Assembly (NCBI GenBank): GCA_965153355.1
Contig: OZ231128.1
Span: 49,910,001 to 49,974,000, forward strand
Source of the DNA: Flaccisagitta enflata
Taxonomy: Eukaryota > Chaetognatha > Sagittoidea > Aphragmophora
Length of the DNA stretch: 64,000 nucleotides
Reading direction: 5' to 3'
Shown here: in pieces, positions 10,490 to 27,054 of the stretch
How the letters are laid out: every line of letters starts with the position of its first letter
How positions within the stretch are numbered: the stretch's first letter is position 1
Program-made: the position numbers and the translations under genes
Notes under the pieces: model-generated
Database searches by the model: none
What the model saw: only the letters and a program-made list of their open reading frames with translations
Told to the model about the DNA's origin: nothing

Positions 10490-11135
10490 AAAAAAAAAGA
10501 AGAAGATGGGGAAGGAGAAGAAGAGGATGTTGGAAAAGAAGAAAGTAAAGAAGGAAAAGGTGAAGAAGAAGAAGAAGGCGAGGAAGACGGCGAAAAAGAA
10601 GGCGAAAAAGGAGGAGAAGAAGAAAAAGAATAAGGAAATAGAAAAAGATTAAAGAAAGAAAAAGAAAAAGAAAAAGAAGGGAAAGAAGAAGAGGAAGAAG
10701 AAGGAGAAGAGGAAAACGAAGAAGAAGACGAAGAAGAAGAAGAAGAAGAAGAAGAAGAAGAAGAAGAAGAAGAAGAAGAAGAAGAAGAAGAAGAAGAAGA
10801 AGAAGAAGAAGAAGAAGAAGAAAAAGACGAAGAAAAAGAAGAAGAAGAAGAAAAAGAAGAAGGAGAAGACGATGAAGAAGGGACAGAAGAAGAGGAAGAA
10901 GAAAAAGAATAGAAGAAGAAGAAGAAGAAGAGGGAGAAAAAGAAAAAGGAAACGAAAAAGAAGAAGAAGAAGAAGAAGAAGAAGAAGAAGAAGAAGAAGA
11001 AGAAGAAGAAGAAGAAGAAGAAGAAGAAGAAGAAAAAAGTAAAAAGAAAGAGAGGATGAGGCCGAAGAAGGAAAAGGCAAAGACAAAGGAGTGGAAGTAG
11101 AAGTGGGAGGAGAAGGAGAAGAAAAAGTGGACGAA

Positions 11136-11166
<31 letters not shown>

Positions 11167-11181
11167 AAGAAGAAGAAGAAG

Positions 11182-11213
<32 letters not shown>

Positions 11214-11250
11214 GAAGAAGAAGAAGTAGAAGTGGGAGGGGAAAAATAGA
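10490..11250. repeat. Polypurine tract, mainly (GAA)n
   Basis: About 760 bp of almost uninterrupted purine on the plus strand: GAA/GAAAAA/GGAGAA units with two long pure (GAA)n cores near 10725-10820 and 11138-11220. The long Ser/Leu/Phe and Lys/Glu frames across it are artefacts of the triplet repeat. Confidence 0.97.
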
Positions 11251-11451
11251 TGAAAGTTGAACATAAGTGAAAAAAATGTTTCTGAAAGACCTTTTCGTTC
11301 CGCCTTTCTCCTTCTCTCTTTACCCTTCTTTAAAGAAAGTTATTCATCACTTATTCTTCAATTTATTTTCATTTCAAAAAAAGACATTTTCACTCCTCCC
11401 TACCTCTGTTATTTTTTGCATACTGCCTTGATAATCAAAATAAGGGATGCT

Positions 11452-11618
<167 letters not shown>

Positions 11619-11860
11619 CGACTAGGCCAAACGTGTATCTGGTCTTTTTCTAGATGGCATTGACCAGTTTCTATCTGGTTGACCCGGCACAATACCCAGT
11701 TAATGTCATGAAATCCATGCCCCTTTCCCTTCCCAACACAAGTCTAAGTCTTAGGCTGACTGAAAAGTAAGATGTCATTTCTCTCCACTGCGGACAAGTG
11801 TGAACTTAATTCGATAAAATCACATCCACTACTTGGCTTTCACACATGTTTTTTTTTTTT

Positions 11861-11861
<1 letters not shown>

Positions 11862-11945
<84 letters not shown>
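11862..11945. repeat. (CT)n microsatellite
   Basis: 84 bp of CT dinucleotides, preceded by a T12 run and followed by degenerate pyrimidine sequence. Confidence 0.99.
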
Positions 11946-13267
<1,322 letters not shown>

Positions 13268-13545
13268 GTCATTCTTTGTGTCTTTGTGTGATACTGATTT
13301 GATCAAGCATGACGACGATCTGCTTGGGGGATTATTCCCTCATTAGCGGCACGCTCAGTGGGAAACTCACTGAGCAAGTTGCTCAGTCTCCTAAAAGATA
13401 GACAGTTAAAAGACATAAATTAACAAGTTAAAAGGAAACAAAAACCGATTATACTGGGGATCATTTCGATATAGATACCAATCTTAATGATGCCTAATTA
13501 AGTCCAATGAATCTCTCTCACGCCGCTGAAAGCTCAATCTGGCTC

Positions 13546-14895
<1,350 letters not shown>

Positions 14896-14924
14896 TTGCC
14901 CACTCCAAAGTGCGTTTACCGGTT

Positions 14925-15075
14925 GGCTTGTTCACTCGTCACTCGTTCACTCGTTCACTCATTCACTCGTTCACGCGTTCACTTGTTCACTTGTTCACTT
15001 GTTCACTCGTTCACTCGTAAACTAGTTAGTCTGTTTGTCTGTTTGTCTGTTCGTCTGTTTGACTTTTTGTCTGAT
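14925..15075. repeat. (GTTCACTC)n octamer array followed by (GTCT)n
   Basis: GTTCACTC/GTTCACTT octamers occupy about 14930-15020, then GTCTGTTT words to 15070. GAGTGAAC-type words also occur inside the nearby GGGCGTTTCTAGT MITEs. Confidence 0.85.
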
Positions 15076-15249
15076 CATGAGGTGTCGAGGCTATCATGAG
15101 ACATTTTTTAAGAAAATGAAAATGTAAAAAAGATTTATCAAAAAAAAATTAAAAAAAAAGAAATAGAAAAGGTAATGAGTCTTGAAAGTAGAAAATCCTC
15201 AGCAGACATGAGCGTGAAATATACAACAAGAACCCAATCCCACTTTCAG

Positions 15250-15507
15250 GGGGCGTTTCTAGTCAAAGAGGATCGCATTTTGAAAGGGCCATTCGGTCGC
15301 TTGCTACGTTCGTTTGCTCGCACCGCTCACTCCACTTACTCGCTCTGCAGTGCTCCGCTCGCTTCACTCGCTCACTCCATTCACGGGCTCACTCACTCAC
15401 TTTGCACACTCCTTCGTGGGACAGTTGAAATTCTTGAATATGTGTTCATGCTGTAATTGCGTTTCACAGAAACAAACGCGTTTTTTATCTTCACTAGAAA
15501 CACGCCC
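15250..15507 (-). mobile_element. GGGCGTTTCTAGT MITE (family G), copy 1
   Basis: The ends are inverted: GGGGGCGTTTCTAGT at the left, ACTAGAAACACGCCC at the right. The interior is degenerate GCTCACTC/CGCTC repeats plus GGGACAGTTGAAATTCTTGAA and ACACATATTC-type words shared with the copies at 18939 and 19187, here in reverse orientation. There is no coding capacity. Length about 258 bp. Confidence 0.82.
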
Positions 15508-16016
15508 TCATTTCCCCATTTCCGCTTTGACGCCCAAGTATTTGTACAACACAATAATGATATGATACACAGTCAATGGTCATGGTATAAGGCTTCGAAG
15601 AATCCAACCATTGAAACTGCAAGAAGGAAAAAAAATTAAATATAAGATCAGAAAAAATGCTTGATTACAAATCTGTTCAACTTCAAAACAAAAACAATAA
15701 ACTTGTAATCAAACATAAAACTCTAACTGTGAATCAAACCATTTGATTGAGATAAATTACAGCCGATAGCATACATGAATTCGTTGGATAGAATCATTAG
15801 ATTGAATCGAAATCATTTCTATCGTCCTCTTTTGCTTTTTAGATGCGCAAAAACGCGATCCGTCGGTAAGGCATCAGGCTATATCTGTCTTTCAGTCTGT
15901 CTGTCGGTCTACTATCTAGAACAAAAGTACAGCAACACCATAAGACTTTATTTATTTATTCAATAAATGATACATCATATGATTCCAAAATATGTTCAAT
16001 ACTTAGCGTTCCCTCC
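15508..16016. other. Non-coding stretch
   Basis: No gene recognised. A short GTCTGTCTGTCGGTC tract lies near 15890. Confidence 0.4.
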
Positions 16017-16343
16017 CTAGGCATCAATGACCGCCTTCATAGGCCTTAGCATGCATTTGTAAAGAGATTTTAGGTAAGTTGGCAAGATCTTCCTGTAGAC
16101 TTTAAAAGTGATTCTTTGAAGCCTTGCTATGCAACTAAAGTCGCATGTTTCTTGCTTAATAGCTGCTTTGTTTGAAACGAAAGTAGGGGTTGTGATTTGG
16201 GCTGTCCCCAAACCAACCACCAAAGAGTGTGGTGTTTTGTGTGCCATTGCTTCTTTGCTCAATGTGTCAGAGTGGCATCTTTCAATAATTAACTGCAATT
16301 TTTTTACTATTTTTGATTTGGAGTAGCAATCATTTCTTAACAC
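16017..16343 (-). pseudogene. Tc1-like transposase remnant, internally deleted
   Basis: A 108-residue minus-strand frame ends LPTYLKSLYKCMLRPMKAV and then a stop, which resembles the extreme C-terminus of Tc1 transposases (a ...SMPRRM-AVI-A-G pattern). Its N-terminal half does not show the DDE catalytic region, so the central part is missing. Flanking DNA at 16340-16450 (GTTTCAGAATCTCACTGATT and CTAGATAGTATT) recurs in reverse at 47840-47945 inside another Tc1-type element, which supports the assignment. No terminal inverted repeat was found. Confidence 0.5.
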
Positions 16344-16498
16344 TTTTTTTTATCTAGTTTCAGAATCTCACTGATTTTTCTATAGATTTTTTATTTTAAG
16401 AAGAGATATTGCTCAAAACCTCTGTTGCCATACTTTTGCTCTAGATAGTATTTGTCTGTCAGCCGGTTTTCCTCCTCTGTTCATCTCTGATTATGACT

Positions 16499-17282
<784 letters not shown>

Positions 17283-17409
17283 AGTCGCGTGCACGCGACT
17301 CTACAACCTGCTCTGTCCGTCTGTTGGCCACACTTAGGTCACGCTTAGCTTTTTTCGCCGCCCCTGCCCACCCGCATGCAACTAAGGTAGCCGTGTATCC
17401 GGCCTTGTT
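17283..17409 (+). mobile_element. Family A element, shortest complete copy
   Basis: It starts with the perfect 18 bp palindrome AGTCGCGTGCACGCGACT, followed by CTACAACCTGCTCTGTCC, TTAGCTTTTTTCG, CCCCTGCCCACCCGCATGC, and GTAGCCGTGTATCCGGCCTTGTT at its end. At 127 bp it is close to a minimal unit of the family; longer copies gain length from (GGTC)n and internal blocks. Confidence 0.85.
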
Positions 17410-17434
17410 TTTTTGTACCATGATAAGGAAACTA

Positions 17435-17981
17435 ACAGGGTGAGCAAAATTATCCGCACTTGCTTCATAGAATAAAAACCATACTTAGAAGTGACCTAGC
17501 ATTATGAAATTTGAGCCAGAGTACCCCCGGTAGTTATAGTAAAAGCTAGAATTGACTGTAGGTCTTTTCTAAGTCCCTTGTCAATATGGGAGTTATATCA
17601 TTTGAAGCAAAGATTTTGATTTTGACAGGATATTATTTTATAAGCAAAATAGGTTAAAAAATCATAGATTCACTATGCTGAAGGAGGAAAGTTAAATCAA
17701 CATCAATGGAGCTCACAAAAGCAAATAAACATGGCCTAAAGGGCAAGAAAAACTAACAACAAAATTTCCCTTCTTTTTTTATAAATTTTTTAAAAAAGTG
17801 TTGTATCTGAGTCAAATCAAACAAAAATCTATCTGAAAAAAAAATTTTCTTTGTGATTTTGGTCTTAAATGCTAAAAAAGATACTTTTTCATTTTTACCC
17901 CTCATGCCTTCAAAAATCATTTTCTCGGTAGGGTTTTTAAGCAAAGTAACTGCCCAGTGCGGATAATTTTGCACACCCTGT
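17435..17981. mobile_element. TA-flanked MITE (family C), copy 1
   Basis: The ends are inverted: ACAGGGTGAGCAAAATTATC at 17435, and its complement GATAATTTTGCACACCCTGT ending at 17981. TA dinucleotides flank it (17433-17434 and 17982-17983), the Tc1/mariner target signature. The 547 bp interior has no transposase. It matches the copy at 33232-33828 in reverse orientation. Confidence 0.88.
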
Positions 17982-18072
17982 TATCTCTTGGATAGTCCAC
18001 AGACTTAAGTTGGTTGCCTTGGGCGTAATTGAGGAGCAACGAACTCAGCGCTTTATAACAACGACGCAACTG

Positions 18073-18276
18073 AACAAGGCCGGATACACGGCTACCCCAG
18101 TCGCGTGCAGATGGGCAGTAGCAGTACTGGGGAAGGTCAGTAGAGCATTTTGGCAGGAGCAATAGGTTCAAAAAGCTCAAAAACGCTGAATAATAAAAAA
18201 GGGGACCAATCGACAAACCGATCGACCGACGGACCAACATAGCGGAGTATAGAGCCGCGTAGCACGCAACTAAAAA
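18073..18276 (-). mobile_element. Family A element (reverse), uninterrupted reference copy
   Basis: It reads AACAAGGCCGGATACACGG ... GTAGCACGCAACTAAAAA on the plus strand. On the minus strand all blocks are present in order: palindromic start, CTCTATACTCCGCTATG, (GGTC/GATC) run, GGTCCCCTTTTTT, GAGCTTTTTGAACC, GCTCCTGCC, GTGTATCCGGCCTTGTT. It is the empty-site counterpart of the A copy interrupted by B at 4611-5230. Confidence 0.85.
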
Positions 18277-18511
18277 CAGGAGATGACGCACATGGATTAA
18301 TGACTGACGTAAGCTTCGGTCGCTCACCTTTCGTTGTCTTCTTAACTCTGCGTGTCACTTTCAATAGATCCACTGTTTTGATGTCTGGACATGTCTTTCT
18401 GTGTGTCTCTCCGTGTGTCTTTCTATCGGACTCTCTGTCTGTTGATCCGTTAAACTGTTGAATTGTTTCTCTATCTCGTCGGTCTGTTTGTCTGTAATCT
18501 CTTTCTTTTTC

Positions 18512-18735
18512 GTCGCGTGAACGCGACTCCATGACCCGTTCTGTCCGACTGTCGGTCAGTTGGTCCGTTGGTCTGTCCGTAACACTTAGCTTATTTCATC
18601 GGTTTTTTTTGTCATTTTACGTCATTTTAAGTCATATCACATTTGGTCTTTTAGTCTTTTAGTCTTTTGGTCTTTTGGTCTTAACAACCGCTTAACCGCA
18701 CGCGACTGTAAAGTGTAAGGTGTCGGCCTTTTTTT
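18512..18735 (+). mobile_element. Family A element
   Basis: Starts GTCGCGTGAACGCGACT, has GGTC/CCGT words, AACACTTAGCTTATTTC, a block of GTCATTTTA/GTCTTTTAG repeats, then CCGCACGCGACTG and a GTGTCGGCCTTTTTT end. Confidence 0.78.
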
Positions 18736-18744
18736 TTTCTAGTC

Positions 18745-18749
<5 letters not shown>

Positions 18750-18830
<81 letters not shown>
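18750..18830. repeat. (CT)n microsatellite
   Basis: About 80 bp of perfect CT dinucleotides. Confidence 0.99.
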
Positions 18831-18837
<7 letters not shown>

Positions 18838-18938
18838 CGTCTCTTTGCATCTCAACTTCTTCACCTGAACAGGAAATGAGGCGCAATCTGATTTGAATTT
18901 GTTACCTGGACGACGACATGTTATTGATTTAAATTTCA

Positions 18939-19181
18939 GGGCGTGTTTCTAGTGAAGATGAAAACGCGTTCATTCTCGCCAAACGCGTTTACAGTGTCAA
19001 CACATATTTAAGAATTTCAACTGTCTCACAAGGGAGTGAGCGAAGTGAGTGAGCGAGCCCGTGAACGGAGTGGAGCGGAGCGCTGTGGAATAAGTGAGCG
19101 GAGTGAGCGGTGCAAGCAAACAAACATAGCGAGCGATTGAGTAGCTCGTTCAAACGCGGTTGTCTCTGACTAGAAACGCCC
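18939..19181 (+). mobile_element. GGGCGTTTCTAGT MITE (family G), copy 2
   Basis: Starts GGGCGTGTTTCTAGTGAAG and ends ACTAGAAACGCCC. The interior is GAGTGAGCG/GAGCGGAGTGAGCG degenerate repeats. Length 243 bp. Only five bases separate it from copy 3 in the same orientation. Confidence 0.85.
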
Positions 19182-19186
19182 TCTAA

Positions 19187-19455
19187 GGGCGTGTTTCTAG
19201 TGAAGATGAAAAATGTGTTTGTTCCCGTGAAACGCAATCACAGCATAAACACATATTCAAGAATTTCCACTATCCCACAAGGGAGTGAGCAAAGTGAGTG
19301 AGCGAGCCCATGAACGGAGTGAGCGAGCAAAGCAAGCGTAGCGAGGCGGAGCGCTGCGGAGCGAGTGAGCAGAGTGAGCAATGCGAGCGAACGAACGTAA
19401 CAAGCGACCGAGTGGCCCGTTCGAAACGCGATTGTTTCTGACTAGAAACGCCCCC
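19187..19455 (+). mobile_element. GGGCGTTTCTAGT MITE (family G), copy 3
   Basis: Same ends and interior order as copy 2, 269 bp, directly downstream of it. The two differ by many substitutions and by the number of GAGTGAGCG-type repeats, so this is not a very recent duplication. Confidence 0.85.
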
Positions 19456-19468
19456 TCAGTTGCACATC

Positions 19469-19585
19469 ATGGAGCCCTTCATTCGTTATCACTCTCTTCT
19501 CCATTTCCTCCTTCTTCTCCTCCCCCCTTCTTTCCTCTCCCTCTTACGCCTCCTCCTAATCGTCGTTGTCATCCTCCTCCAAAAG
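19469..19585 (+). CDS. Candidate first coding exon (signal-anchor peptide), weak
   Basis: An ATG opens 39 codons ending exactly at a consensus donor (AAAAG|GTAAGT, phase 0). The peptide starts MEPFIRYHSLLHFLLLLLPP and stays strongly hydrophobic to LLQK, like a signal peptide or membrane anchor. Against it, the DNA is a pyrimidine-rich CTCCTC tract where long Leu/Phe/Val runs arise by chance, and no second exon could be identified before the microsatellite island. Treat as a hypothesis. Confidence 0.22.
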
Positions 19586-19744
19586 GTAAGTTCCGTATCG
19601 TCGTCGACGTCGTCTTCGTCTTCGTCGTGGTCGTTTGTTTGTTTGTTAGCCAACTATAGTTCGTTCGAAATTAGGGAATCGTCTCGTCGATAGAGAGGGT
19701 AGAAAAGGAAGATGTAAAGTCAGAAGAGGAGATAGATGAAAAGA

Positions 19745-19950
19745 GATAGTAGTTGGAAGCTTGTGCCGGCGGAGGCGGCGGCGCAGGCGGCGGGCGGCCA
19801 CGACGACGACGCTGAGGCGGCGGCGCCGGAGGCGGGGGGACGTCGAAAGACGGGTGCGCAGATAAAAACGCCGCTACATCCAGAGGAAAATTCCAAAGAT
19901 CCGACGGGACTAGTTGGGTTCGGCGAGCGGGGCAATCGAAAAGATGTCTG
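19745..19950. other. GC- and CpG-rich patch
   Basis: GGCGGCGGCGCAGGCGG-type sequence with many CpG, in sharp contrast with the AT-rich surroundings. An open frame (Ala/Glu/Gly-rich) crosses it but looks repeat-driven. It could be a promoter-like CpG patch or the edge of the trinucleotide island. Confidence 0.4.
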
Positions 19951-19964
19951 ACCGTTTGTGGCTC

Positions 19965-22099
<2,135 letters not shown>

Positions 22100-22955
22100 C
22101 ATCGACGACGCTGAGCCGCATTCAACAAGTTTGAAAGAGCGACTTGTTAGTTGTTACCTTCATTGATTATGATCTCTTGAATCCCGAATCAGTCGTGAGA
22201 AATTGGAATTCTCGTTCGCAGTCAGATTGTCTCGCTTCCTGATTGTCTTACTCTAAGTGTCATTGTGTCATGGTCTTTCTGACACTGTCATTGTATAATC
22301 TTGTCCGACTTTCAGCCTTTTTTTCTCGATTGTCTATCTCTGTCTCTCACTCTCCTTGATACTATTTACCCGTTTGTAAAGGCAAACCACATTTATAGAA
22401 GTAGAAGGACGATCTTGAAAGGTGGATTTGAAGGAAAGACGGAAGAACATGGGGAAAAAAGGAGATGGAGAGAAAATAAAAGATTTTAGAAAAAAATATC
22501 AAGACTTTTTTTCTTGCTTCCAAGGCTCACGGCTGGCTTTGATGTGAACCGTGAAGGACTTTTCCTCCATTGTGGACCCACTTCTTTGCGTTTCTTCTTT
22601 CTTCTTCTCATCCTCCTTACTCCCCTTTACTCTCCTTGTCTGTCAATACCCAACTGCACCATTGGCCCTAAAAGGTGGATATAGTAGAAAAATCCAGTAA
22701 GTACGATTTTTTTCATTCTTCTTCCCGTTGTCCTCCTTCGCCTCGTCCTCGTTATTATTCTTGTCCTCGTCCTTCCTTTCCTCGCCCTCCTCCCTTTCCT
22801 CCTTGTCCCCACCCACCCTTACCACCTCACCCCCACCATCTTCATTGAGAAATGGAACTAAAAGGGGACAAAGACTGAAAACACAGTGGGATCTTTTTTT
22901 TTTCGTTGACAATTTTCAGTTTCAATTCTCAACTTAAAAATGAAATATTGACATT
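22100..22955. other. Non-coding stretch
   Basis: No supported gene. Bases 22700-22840 are a TCCTCG/CCTC pyrimidine-rich tract. Confidence 0.5.
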
Positions 22956-22959
22956 TAAG

Positions 22960-23495
22960 CCTCATAATCAGCGCTCCTAGACCCATATACTGCACACACT
23001 GGCCCTGATTGGCCACCTATCAAGCTCCTAGGCCTATCTCAACTATATCCACCCATNNNNNNNNNNTGACCATCAAGACCTCAAGTTAGTCCTCCCAGGC
23101 CTCAAATCAGCTCTCCGGGCCTCAAATCAGCTCTCCGGGCCTCGAATCAGCTCTCAAGGCATCAAGTCAGTTCTCCGGGCCTCAAATCAGCTCTCCAGAC
23201 CTCAAATCAGCATTCCAGGCCCCAAATCAGCCCTCCCCAGGCCTGAATCTGCTAAGGCCTGCCCCCAGACCCGCAAAATCTAATCTTCAGGCTCAAATCT
23301 TCAGGGCATCCAAGCCGCACTCCAGTACCTCTTGGGCCTGCTATGTTCACGCCCAGGACGTAAAATTCACTTGTGTCCTGCAGGACATCGGCCCCTTTGG
23401 GGCCGCTGCCCTTATTTCTCATCAGCTACTTGGCTGCGATGGCTTTGTAAGCAGGGTATCGGGTACCGCTGACCATGTGCGATCCTTGGTTGACT
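22960..23495 (+). mobile_element. Family B element, copy 4, containing an assembly gap
   Basis: The CTCAAATCAGCTCTCCGGGC 20-21 bp unit fills about 23068-23240. The right arm at 23370-23411 reads GTGTCCTGCAGGACATCGG and GGGGCCGCTGCCC. The tail ends CATGTGCGATCCTTGGTTGACTAG near 23495. The left arm is not seen; ten Ns interrupt the minisatellite side at 23057-23066. Confidence 0.75.
23057..23066. other. Assembly gap (10 N)
   Basis: Ten Ns. The gap falls in the tandem-repeat part of a family B element, so the real missing length is probably larger than ten bases. Confidence 0.99.
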
Positions 23496-23507
23496 AGTTT
23501 TATTCTC

Positions 23508-24280
<773 letters not shown>

Positions 24281-24480
24281 TCGCTTGCACGCGACTCTAT
24301 TACCCGCTTTGTCGGTCAGTTTGTCGGTCAGTCTCTCTGTTACGACATGTTGGTAAGTCGATCGGTAACACTTGTCTTATTCGGCGCTTATGGGCGGTTT
24401 TTACATTACTGGCCTTGCTTACATGTTCACTTATATTATTTTTCACTGTCCCTGCCCACCAGGATGGGCACAATGTAGGC
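24281..24480 (+). mobile_element. Family A element, diverged
   Basis: AGTCGCTTGCACGCGACTCT, TTACCCGCTTTGTC, GGTCAGTTTGTCGG, AACACTTGTCTTATTCGGCG, CTGGCCTTGC and CCCTGCCCACC occur in family order with substitutions. Confidence 0.65.
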
Positions 24481-24529
24481 GTTCAAAAGAAAATCTAATT
24501 CCCAGCTCTTTTCATGATCCATTTTATAA

Positions 24530-24692
24530 TTAAAGCCCAATCTATTTCGTCTAGGCACCACGTCATCAATGCTGTTGTTGTATAAAATCACTACTATAAA
24601 ATCAATACTACAGCAGTCAATTCTATACAACTACAGCATTGATGAGATGGTGCTTTGGTCCAAATCTATCTTCAAATTAGATTGGGCTTTAT
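24530..24692. repeat. Short imperfect inverted repeat
   Basis: TAAAGCCCAATCTA and CACCACGTCATCAATGCTG at 24532-24575 are answered by CAGCATTGATGAGATGGTG and TAGATTGGGCTTTA at 24630-24692. The 160 bp unit could fold into a long hairpin. It may be a small foldback MITE. Confidence 0.6.
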
Positions 24693-24970
24693 CATGTCAA
24701 TTGAATTCGAAAATTGCTTGGAAATAAAATTTTGTTAAATTGCCCAAATTGAGCCAATTCAACTGCCCACCCACTCACGACATAGATCATAAGATGCTCT
24801 GTCTGACCGTCTGTGAATCCGTGTGTCCCATTCAAAAAGCCTGTGTGACTGGGGGGTATGGAGGCAATGTATGCTTCCCCTGTTGACCTTTATTGATGGT
24901 AAACCATTAAAAGCGAGTCTGTTATTGCGGGATTCTACTGTACATATGTAAGAACATGTGTCAGTGTGTA

Positions 24971-25614
24971 ACGGGTGGTCAAAAAAAAAGTGACTTTTTC
25001 ATTTTCTCATATCTTTTGTGAAAAAATATTTAGAGTAAAATTTCTTTTTTTGCCAATAAGAGATGGTGCAGGAGAATTTTTTTCATTATCATGATTTTTG
25101 TATATTTTTTGTATATTTCAAATTATTTACAATAAACTGATTTTAATTTTGGACCGCTTTGATTTTTACCAAAAATTTTCTGTAATAAAATTGAAATCTT
25201 TTTATATATTCACTATCTATAGTTAAGGACGACTCAAAAACTGATAAAAAATCTAAGAAGAATTATAAAAATACAAACATATACCAAAACAAAAGATACT
25301 TCTAAAAAACATCCCTTTCTTTTCTACTCAAATCTCTTAAACAAAAGCTTGGAGGCTTATAAATATTTGTATTTATTTCAAACAGGACCTAATAAACATA
25401 TTTGTTTCTTAAAAACCACTGATTATCTATGTTATAACTGCTTCATGCAAACATTTTACTTTTTTGTATTTATATAATTATCTGTTTTACAAAACTGAAA
25501 AAAAATTAATTTTTTCATATATTTTATTTTATTTTTAAAATATCAACACATAAAAAAAATTTCAAACTTATTGGAAAAAATTCTAGCTTAGTCACTTTTT
25601 TTTTGACCACCCGT
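24971..25614. mobile_element. TA-flanked MITE (family D)
   Basis: The terminal inverted repeats start ACGGGTGGTC, run through A9 and GTGACT, and are a perfect 25 bp match between ends. TA dinucleotides flank the 644 bp element (24969-24970, 25615-25616). The interior is very AT-rich with no ORF. Perfect ends suggest a relatively young insertion. Confidence 0.9.
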
Positions 25615-25799
25615 TATGTATCTACCGTTGAGCGCCGCCCTGCCCTCGAAAACTTTCAGGACATCTCCCGAACCCATCTCCTGCGCTGAACGGTTATTTT
25701 TTCTTTTTTTTCTTTTTCAATCTTTCTTTTTTTTTTTTTCTTTTTTTTTTTTCTTCAATCGGTCTGGTTATTTTCTTTTGTGCACCGAGAATTGACACT

Positions 25800-26229
25800 T
25801 TGTTATTTGAAACGCAAGAAAAAGCCCAATTTTGGCTCCAATCTGCGTTGGTCAGTTTTGCGGCCTCGATTGTAGATTGGGATGAAGGACCACCAACAAA
25901 GGTTATCTCTCCGGCCTTTCTTTCTTTTTTTGGACTTGTACATTTTATGGCCGGCATTCTTTCATTCTTTCTGCTAGTTGCTGCGAATAATAGAATGTAC
26001 ATTGGTTTCTGGAATATCTGTTTTTGGATTCCTTCGACTTTCAAACAATCGGTAAATTTGGTCTGGCTAGTGGCTAACCATGGATCCATCCATCTTTTCA
26101 TGACATGGGATCTTTTTTTTTTGTTCAACGCTTTTGTTTTACACGTACAGTTGCGGAAGCGCTCTAGTGGTGCTCCACTGAGTTCAAATAGATTGCACAT
26201 GTTTCACAATGAGGTCATGAAGAATTTCG
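25800..26229 (+). CDS. Candidate internal exon of unknown protein, weak
   Basis: A frame open for 143 codons follows an exceptionally long polypyrimidine tract (25697-25755) and ends at a donor-like TTCG|GTAAGAATG. The predicted product is hydrophobic, with a segment around SFFGLVHFMAGILSFFLLVA that could span a membrane. No ATG is needed for an internal exon; the left boundary might be the AG at about 25789. Against it, the opposite strand is also open over almost the same stretch with a Lys/Ser-rich product, and neither resembles a family I know. Unrecognised. Confidence 0.2.
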
Positions 26230-27050
26230 GTAAGAATGATCAATTAACTGTACTTGTTAGGCACAGTTAGATACCGTTCTCTATATAAAGCAACTCACTC
26301 TCTCATGAAACCCTCGGTTACTATCTCCACTTACTTTTTGCCATGGCATAAACGTAAATGCTATTTTCAGTCAGTGCCACTTTCCGCCTGTGTTGTGTTT
26401 TTTTTTTCCCAAGATTCCTTAAACTCTCTCGTGTGGCCATCGGTCGTTCTCAGTCGGCACGAAACTAGTTTTTGTCACCGTAATTCAATCACTCAATTAC
26501 AACTCTTTTTTAAAGTCGTTACATGATACTTATTAGAGGTAAATTTCGCGGATGTAAAGCTCCATTTTAATCGGTCGGGTGGTTGAGGTCGTATGCCCGT
26601 CTAGCGTAGTAAGTCAGACAAGTTTCATGGACAATTTGGACGTGTTAGTCTTTTTCTATCTTTTCGTTTGTTTTAAACGGGATTTTTAAACGAAACCATC
26701 AACTACACTATTTATGTTCTGACGATCGAATTCCACTAGCATTCGGTACAATTTTTCGCTCAGAAAACAATTTCTTACTTGATGATAAAACCGATACATA
26801 TGAATTTGATTCGACACTTGATACTATGATGATGAAGATCGACTTTGGTCTTTACTCTGGCAATTAAGATGCGCAAAGTTGTGACCCTCCCACATTTTTT
26901 TTTTCTGTTGTTAACTCCTTCATTCGATTTTGCTTTTTATCAATCTACAAGCCTCTCAAAAACACTGTAAAACTTTACTGGAGTGGATAAAATAAAAGAC
27001 ACAACAATTGAAGAAGGAATTTTAAGGAGTGCGCCTTTTTCTGATGTGTG
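26230..27050. other. Non-coding stretch
   Basis: No supported gene or repeat structure beyond short T and A runs. Confidence 0.4.
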
Positions 27051-27054
27051 ATTT

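Noticed and set aside
25694-26200. 168-codon minus-strand frame opposite the weak exon candidate
   Set aside because: Ends in a poly-Lys run from a poly-T tract, no splice signals in phase, no family resemblance; at most one strand could be coding and neither is well supported.
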